64,000 bases of DNA from Flavobacterium sediminilitoris (GTDB taxonomy: Bacteria > Bacteroidota > Bacteroidia > Flavobacteriales > Flavobacteriaceae). Positions 60,206 to 64,000 of the stretch are shown here, in pieces (the stretch's first letter is position 1; every line of letters begins with the position of its first letter). The stretch spans positions 3,849,693-3,913,692 of the forward strand of contig NZ_CP090145.1 of NCBI RefSeq assembly GCF_023008245.1, in the 5' to 3' direction. The translations under genes and the position numbers were made by a program. The notes under the pieces were generated by a model. That model saw only the letters and a list, made by a program, of their open reading frames with translations, was not told the DNA's origin and ran no database searches.

Positions 60206-62209
60206 ATGAAATTAAGAAAATTTCAACTTCTTATTCTATTATTACAATTCTCTTTTTCTTTTAGTCAAATTTCGATAAGTGAATCATTTAACAACAGTAT
60301 TAATGACACACTAAAACCCTTAAAAAGGGAAAATCTTAAAATAAAGGAAGTTTGTAAAATTTTAAATTTACAACCCTCTTTTTATTCTTCAAAGCATAAG
60401 GTTGATTTTGATAATTTGTTTTTTGATTTGAAAAAGTCAATAAATACTATTGTAAAAAAAAACGATAAAATTAATGCTTATTATACTCTAATGACTTATT
60501 CAATGAATAATTTTGAAGAATATGAGAATAATATATCATATCCAGATTCCATCATAAAATATATAGGAAATGACATAAAAGGGAATGAAGTAAATTTAAT
60601 TACAACTTATACCATTTTATCTAATCATAATTTAAGTAATGATAATTTTGAGGTAGCATTAAACTATTGTAATGAAGCACTTAAATTATTTAATAAAACT
60701 CCAAAAAACAAACAACATTTTTTTGTAAATATCTACAACTCATTTGGAAATATTTACAAATATACATATCAATTTGACAAGAGTAATTATTATTTTCAAA
60801 AAGCAAATACTGTTGTAGACTCTAACTCTAATTACTATAAAGACTATTATAGATTTGCAAATAAAGATCTTATTGTTGAGAATAAAATTCTAAAATTTCT
60901 TCAAGAAAAGGATAACTTATTACTTGATCAAGCGTCAAAAATCCAAAAAGAAATTTTAATTAATAACCCAAAAGATGAATGGCTTTCAAAATGGCATTTA
61001 CACAATTCTTATATTTATTATTTTAAAAATGATTTTGCAGAAGCTCAAAAAGAACTAGCGAAATCAAACTCAATTAAGCATAAGAAGCGTAATTGGAAAA
61101 TAATGGACAGTTATTATTCAACTATTGAAGCTTTGATCGATTTTAAAATTGGAAACGAAGAAAAAGCAATTAGAATAATTGAAAGTAATACTATTGATGA
61201 ATATTTTGAAAATCTTTTATATACAGAAGTTTACAATTATTATAAAAAAAATGGTAATTATCATAAAGCAAACGTGTATTTAGAAAAATTACTTGCCAGT
61301 AGAGCTTTTGAAAATCTTTATAAGAATAAAGGAGAAATTTTAATTGCTCAAAATAAACATAATGTTAGAGAAAAAGAAATTGAAATTGAAAACTTAAAAG
61401 AAATTGCTACAATAAGGAAGGTAAAACATAGACTTCAAATTGCTGTTCTAATTCTTGCAATTATTCTCATTTTTATATTTTTAATTCAAATAACAAGAAG
61501 ACAGCAAATTAAGAAAACAGAGGAAAAAAAGAAATACCAACAAAAGATAAAGTTCATAAAAAAGTCTTTAAAAAATGCTGAAAATAAAATTTTAAATGAA
61601 AGAAAAAAAATTGGAATATCAATACATAATACTCTTTTAGGAAATATAATTACACTTCAATATCAGGTTAAACATTTTATAACTAATACTAAAAATGATA
61701 AAATATTAAAAGAGTTAATTTATATTGAAAAAGAATTAAGCCTTATTTACAAAGACGCTAGAAATTTTTCACATTCATTAGCATCAGTTTCCAAAAAGAA
61801 TAATTCTGAAGATATTTTTTTCTACTTAGAAGATATCAAAAAGAAATTTAATAAAATGAACTTATTAAATATAAATATTGAGATTGAAGAAAGCATCAAG
61901 AATCAAATCTTAACATTGAAAAACAGACAAATCACGCAAAAGTTAATTCCGGTGATTAAAGAAACTATTTCAAACACAATTAAGCATACAAATTCTAAAA
62001 ATTATACATTAAAATTTGAAATAATAAATGAGAATAAATTAATTATAAAAATTATTAATGATGGTGTTTTACTTACTAATTCTAAAAATAAAAAACCTGG
62101 AATTGGTCTTACATCACTAAGAAAGGAAATTGAAGAAATAAATGGCTTTTTTGAGACTAAACTGCTTCAATCTGGTTTTGAAATAAACATCAACTTTCCG
62201 ATATCTTAA
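60206..62209 (+). CDS. Tetratricopeptide-repeat sensor histidine kinase
   Basis: This 667-residue protein has a signal peptide (MKLRKFQLLILLLQFSFSFS), a periplasmic sensor of TPR helices (about 40-400), one membrane helix (about 411-428, IAVLILAIILIFIFLIQI), a coiled coil, and a kinase domain. The phospho-acceptor is probably H474 in KKIGISIHNTLLGNI, a diverged version of the LuxR-associated HisKA_3 box. The ATPase part (about 575-667) has TISNTIKHT as N box and PGIGLTSLRKEIE as G box. Such kinases are usually followed by a LuxR-type response regulator; here only a relic of one (62231-62357) remains, so the kinase is an orphan. Confidence 0.88.
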   Translation: MKLRKFQLLILLLQFSFSFSQISISESFNNSINDTLKPLKRENLKIKEVCKILNLQPSFYSSKHKVDFDNLFFDLKKSINTIVKKNDKINAYYTLMTYSMNNFEEYENNISYPDSIIKYIGNDIKGNEVNLITTYTILSNHNLSNDNFEVALNYCNEALKLFNKTPKNKQHFFVNIYNSFGNIYKYTYQFDKSNYYFQKANTVVDSNSNYYKDYYRFANKDLIVENKILKFLQEKDNLLLDQASKIQKEILINNPKDEWLSKWHLHNSYIYYFKNDFAEAQKELAKSNSIKHKKRNWKIMDSYYSTIEALIDFKIGNEEKAIRIIESNTIDEYFENLLYTEVYNYYKKNGNYHKANVYLEKLLASRAFENLYKNKGEILIAQNKHNVREKEIEIENLKEIATIRKVKHRLQIAVLILAIILIFIFLIQITRRQQIKKTEEKKKYQQKIKFIKKSLKNAENKILNERKKIGISIHNTLLGNIITLQYQVKHFITNTKNDKILKELIYIEKELSLIYKDARNFSHSLASVSKKNNSEDIFFYLEDIKKKFNKMNLLNINIEIEESIKNQILTLKNRQITQKLIPVIKETISNTIKHTNSKNYTLKFEIINENKLIIKIINDGVLLTNSKNKKPGIGLTSLRKEIEEINGFFETKLLQSGFEININFPIS

Positions 62210-62230
62210 TATCCAAAATTATATCCTTTT

Positions 62231-62357
62231 TCAATTGATTTTTAAAACTAGATCAACCATTCGATTTACTCCCATTTTCACTATCAATCTATTTGGTATA
62301 ATTATGAATGGTATTAACACTGAGATTTAATTCTTCAAAACTATATTCTAATAGAAC
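62231..62357 (-). pseudogene. Relic of a LuxR-type response regulator (HTH end)
   Basis: On the minus strand the frame reads LLEYSFEELNLSVNTIHNYT, then K, a TAG stop and a frameshift, after which the next frame gives VKMGVNRMVDLVLKIN and TGA at 62231-62233. The two parts match the helix-turn-helix end of LuxR-type response regulators. The receiver part upstream (62358-62640) is no longer recognisable. It lies just downstream of the sensor kinase gene in the opposite orientation. The rest of the 62210-62739 stretch holds no gene that I can support. Confidence 0.65.
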
Positions 62358-62739
62358 TTAAAATAAGTACACAATTCAATAGAATTATTAAATGTATAAA
62401 TGGTTATATCTAAAATTTACTTCCTAAATGCAATAAAAGCAAATTAATCATAATTTTATAATCATCCAAAATCCATATTCCAATCATTTAATTAAAAATC
62501 AAATAGTTAACATTAAACCAAAACCCATATAAAATTACTATTTCTTAATGAATTTAAGCATTTTGATCTAGCTCGCCAAATCAATTTTCAAGACTCTTGA
62601 ATCTTAATATTCTATATTTTATAAATTTTGATGTAATTTTGCTTACTATTTCATTTAAATTACTACTATAACATTCAAATAAAAATATTTTAAAATTACT
62701 TGTGATTTTTGAAATATCATTTAGTACTAAAAACCAATT

Positions 62740-63360
62740 ATGATCGAATCTACAAAAGATACCTATAAAACATTAGAATCAGCATCAGAAGAAATATTAT
62801 ATAAAGAAAAAAATAGTAAGTTTTTTGGATATGCTTATCCTGTTAAAAATGAAGAAGAAGTCAAAGAAATCATAATTCAATTAAAAAAACAACATCATTC
62901 TGCTCGACATTGGTGTTATGCTTTTCAATTAGGAACAGAAACAGTCTACTATAGAGCTAATGATGATGGAGAACCAAACAACAGCGCAGGAGCTCCTATT
63001 TATGGTCAGATTCAATCTTTTGATGTTACAAATGTTTTAATTGTAGTAGTTCGATATTTTGGTGGTGTAAAACTTGGTGTTGGAGGTTTAATTTCAGCTT
63101 ATAAAACAGCCGCACAAATGGCTTTAGAAACATCGAATATTGTTGAAAAAACAATTGATGTACATTACAAAATACTATTTGACTATAAAAACATGAATAA
63201 AGTGATGAGAGTTATTAAAGAACAAAACTTAAATATAATTTCTCAAAAGATGGAAATGAATTGCGAAATTGAAATTGCAACACGGAAACAAAATGCAGAA
63301 AAAATATTAGAAATATTTAATTCTTTATTTGAAATTACAATAAAAAAAATTGTCGAATAA
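62740..63360 (+). CDS. YigZ/IMPACT family protein
   Basis: This 206-residue protein fits the YigZ family: KNSKFFGYAYPVKNEEEVKE, HHSARHWCYAFQLG, RANDDGEPNNSAGAPIYGQI and VVRYFGGVKLGVGGLISAYK are diagnostic of the N-terminal IMPACT domain; the C-terminal 65 residues form a ferredoxin-like (DUF1949) domain. Bacterial members are of unknown exact function, with a possible role in translation control or nucleic acid binding. It stands alone. The stop codon lies within a hairpin. Confidence 0.92.
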   Translation: MIESTKDTYKTLESASEEILYKEKNSKFFGYAYPVKNEEEVKEIIIQLKKQHHSARHWCYAFQLGTETVYYRANDDGEPNNSAGAPIYGQIQSFDVTNVLIVVVRYFGGVKLGVGGLISAYKTAAQMALETSNIVEKTIDVHYKILFDYKNMNKVMRVIKEQNLNIISQKMEMNCEIEIATRKQNAEKILEIFNSLFEITIKKIVE

Positions 63361-63379
63361 TTAAATCCGACAATCTTTT
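63346..63379. terminator. Hairpin at the end of the YigZ-family gene
   Basis: ATTGTCG (63349-63355) pairs with CGACAAT (63368-63374), with A8 before and CTTTTA after. It includes the stop codon and lies between convergent genes. Confidence 0.6.
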
Positions 63380-63384
63380 AAAAT

Positions 63385-63792
63385 TTAGCTTAAAATAGCA
63401 TTTAATTTCTCCGTTATATAACCTGGAGGCAAGCAAGGTTTACCTGTTTTCATGTCTACAAAAACTAACATTGAATAACCCGTTGTTAATAACTCCATTT
63501 TTTCATTATAAATTTCGTAATCAAATTCTATCTTAACTGTTGATTGATTTTTAAAGATTGTTTTAACAGTAAGAAGATCATCATAACGTGCTGGCTTTTT
63601 ATAATTCATGTTTAGTGCAACAACAGGCAACATTACTCCATTTTCTTCCATCCATTTATAAGAAATCCCCATGTTTCTTAGCCATTCCACTCTTCCCATC
63701 TCAAAATATTGAGCATAATTACCATGATAAACTACTCCCATTTGATCTGTTTCTGCATATCTAACTCTAACTTCAAATTGATATTCTCTCAT
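63385..63792 (-). CDS. Acyl-CoA thioesterase, YbgC/4-hydroxybenzoyl-CoA type
   Basis: This 135-residue hotdog-fold protein has the catalytic segment VRYAETDQMGVVYHGNYAQYF (Asp about 15) and the substrate helix YFEMGRVEWLRNMGIS. It probably hydrolyses short- or medium-chain acyl-CoA in the cytoplasm. The start (MREYQFEVRVRYAETDQM) is standard for the family. In some flavobacteria a gene of this type lies near dnaA, but no dnaA is visible here. Confidence 0.92.
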   Translation of the reverse strand: MREYQFEVRVRYAETDQMGVVYHGNYAQYFEMGRVEWLRNMGISYKWMEENGVMLPVVALNMNYKKPARYDDLLTVKTIFKNQSTVKIEFDYEIYNEKMELLTTGYSMLVFVDMKTGKPCLPPGYITEKLNAILS

Positions 63793-63952
63793 TATATTTT
63801 ATATTTTAAATTACATTAATTTTACTAAGCCTTAACCTACCTACAATATTTTTTTTACAAAATCAATAGGGTTTTGATTTTTTTTTACCGAAAATTGTTC
63901 ACATATTTGTTGTCACAATTACAAAGCTATTAACTCATATATTCTTTGTAAG

Positions 63953-64000
63953 ATGACTACTATAAAATCTATAAAGAAAAACTATAAAAAAAGCAAATAT
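63953..64000 (+). CDS. Possible start of an ORF cut by the window edge
   Basis: An ATG at 63953 opens 16 codons (MTTIKSIKKNYKKSKY) that run to the edge. A TTTG-containing promoter-like sequence (63941-63948) lies too close in front for a normal leader. The sequence is too short to identify and may not be a gene. Confidence 0.2.
   Translation, partial: MTTIKSIKKNYKKSKY

Noticed and set aside
63793..63952. Replication origin next to the thioesterase gene
   Set aside because: No TTATCCACA boxes are present, only weakly similar TTGTTCACA, and no dnaA follows within the window.
1..64000. CRISPR array, tRNA, rRNA or prophage
   Set aside because: No regularly spaced repeats, no cloverleaf-like segments with GGTTCRA arms, no rRNA-like conserved stretches and no phage structural genes were recognised on either strand.

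Overview
The window looks like part of a chromosome from a member of the Flavobacteriaceae, most likely Flavobacterium or a close relative. The DNA is AT-rich, with A-rich stretches instead of Shine-Dalgarno sites before most genes. Many upstream regions carry the Bacteroidetes -7 box TAnnTTTG. Lineage markers include two type IX secretion (T9SS) cargo proteins, a bacillithiol enzyme (BshC), the DUF2795-secA pair, a PadR/PspC/GIN-domain operon and a sensor kinase with tetratricopeptide repeats. No tRNA, rRNA, CRISPR array, transposase or prophage gene was seen.

Layout. 1-3.4 kb: the end of an acyl-CoA carboxylase operon (biotin carrier and biotin carboxylase, which runs off the left edge) and a B12-type radical SAM protein, beside a decayed XRE regulator. 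4-8 kb: a 1356-residue T9SS type B surface protein. 8.1-8.6 kb: two small Cys-containing peptides with double-glycine-like leaders. 8.7-13.1 kb: a PhyH-type dioxygenase, a TPR protein, and a prfH / zinc-ribbon / rtcB cluster that fits ribosome or RNA repair. 13.4-19.9 kb: a candidate small transcript, bshC, hypothetical proteins, a two-domain sulfurtransferase, DUF4494, a T9SS type A protein and DUF4256. 20-30 kb: ABC-F ATPase, methyltransferase, LolD/MacB-type ATPase, alpha/beta hydrolase, PduO-type cobalamin adenosyltransferase, DUF2795 and secA. 30-39 kb: a one-domain DEAD-like protein, a sigma-54 response regulator without a DNA-binding domain, MscS, an Na+-exporter-type ABC transporter, dnaJ-grpE and YceI. 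39-45.5 kb: TIGR01777 and DUF4442 proteins, then the DUF4870-PadR-PspC-GIN envelope-stress-like operon. 45.6-50.8 kb: an apparent peptide/disulfide cluster, described below. 51-64 kb: trxB, hisS with a large insertion, a MacB-type permease, a Crp-type regulator, prmC, ribD with an overlapping HAD phosphatase, an orphan sensor kinase, a YigZ-family protein and a thioesterase.

The most unusual part is 45.6-50.8 kb on the minus strand. It reads, in transcription order: peptide gene, TlpA-like lipoprotein, peptide gene, second TlpA-like lipoprotein, and a fusion of a C39-like domain, a VKOR domain and a thioredoxin domain. The two peptide genes share a C-terminal WCCxSCxxASW signature and an AGxG leader end, so the cluster probably makes and oxidises small secreted Cys-rich peptides. 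The tlpA genes share a 590-bp, nearly identical 3' block. One edge of that block falls exactly where the neighbouring peptide gene has lost its start codon. The other peptide gene is out of frame with its ATG by one base beside an A tract. Together these suggest recent recombination and possible on/off switching.

Other points of interest are a short interspersed repeat in three copies, relics of an XRE and a LuxR-type regulator, a GAFTSA motif in place of GAFTGA in the sigma-54 regulator, and a one-zinc-centre DnaJ. All calls come from reading the sequence and from family knowledge; no database search was run.
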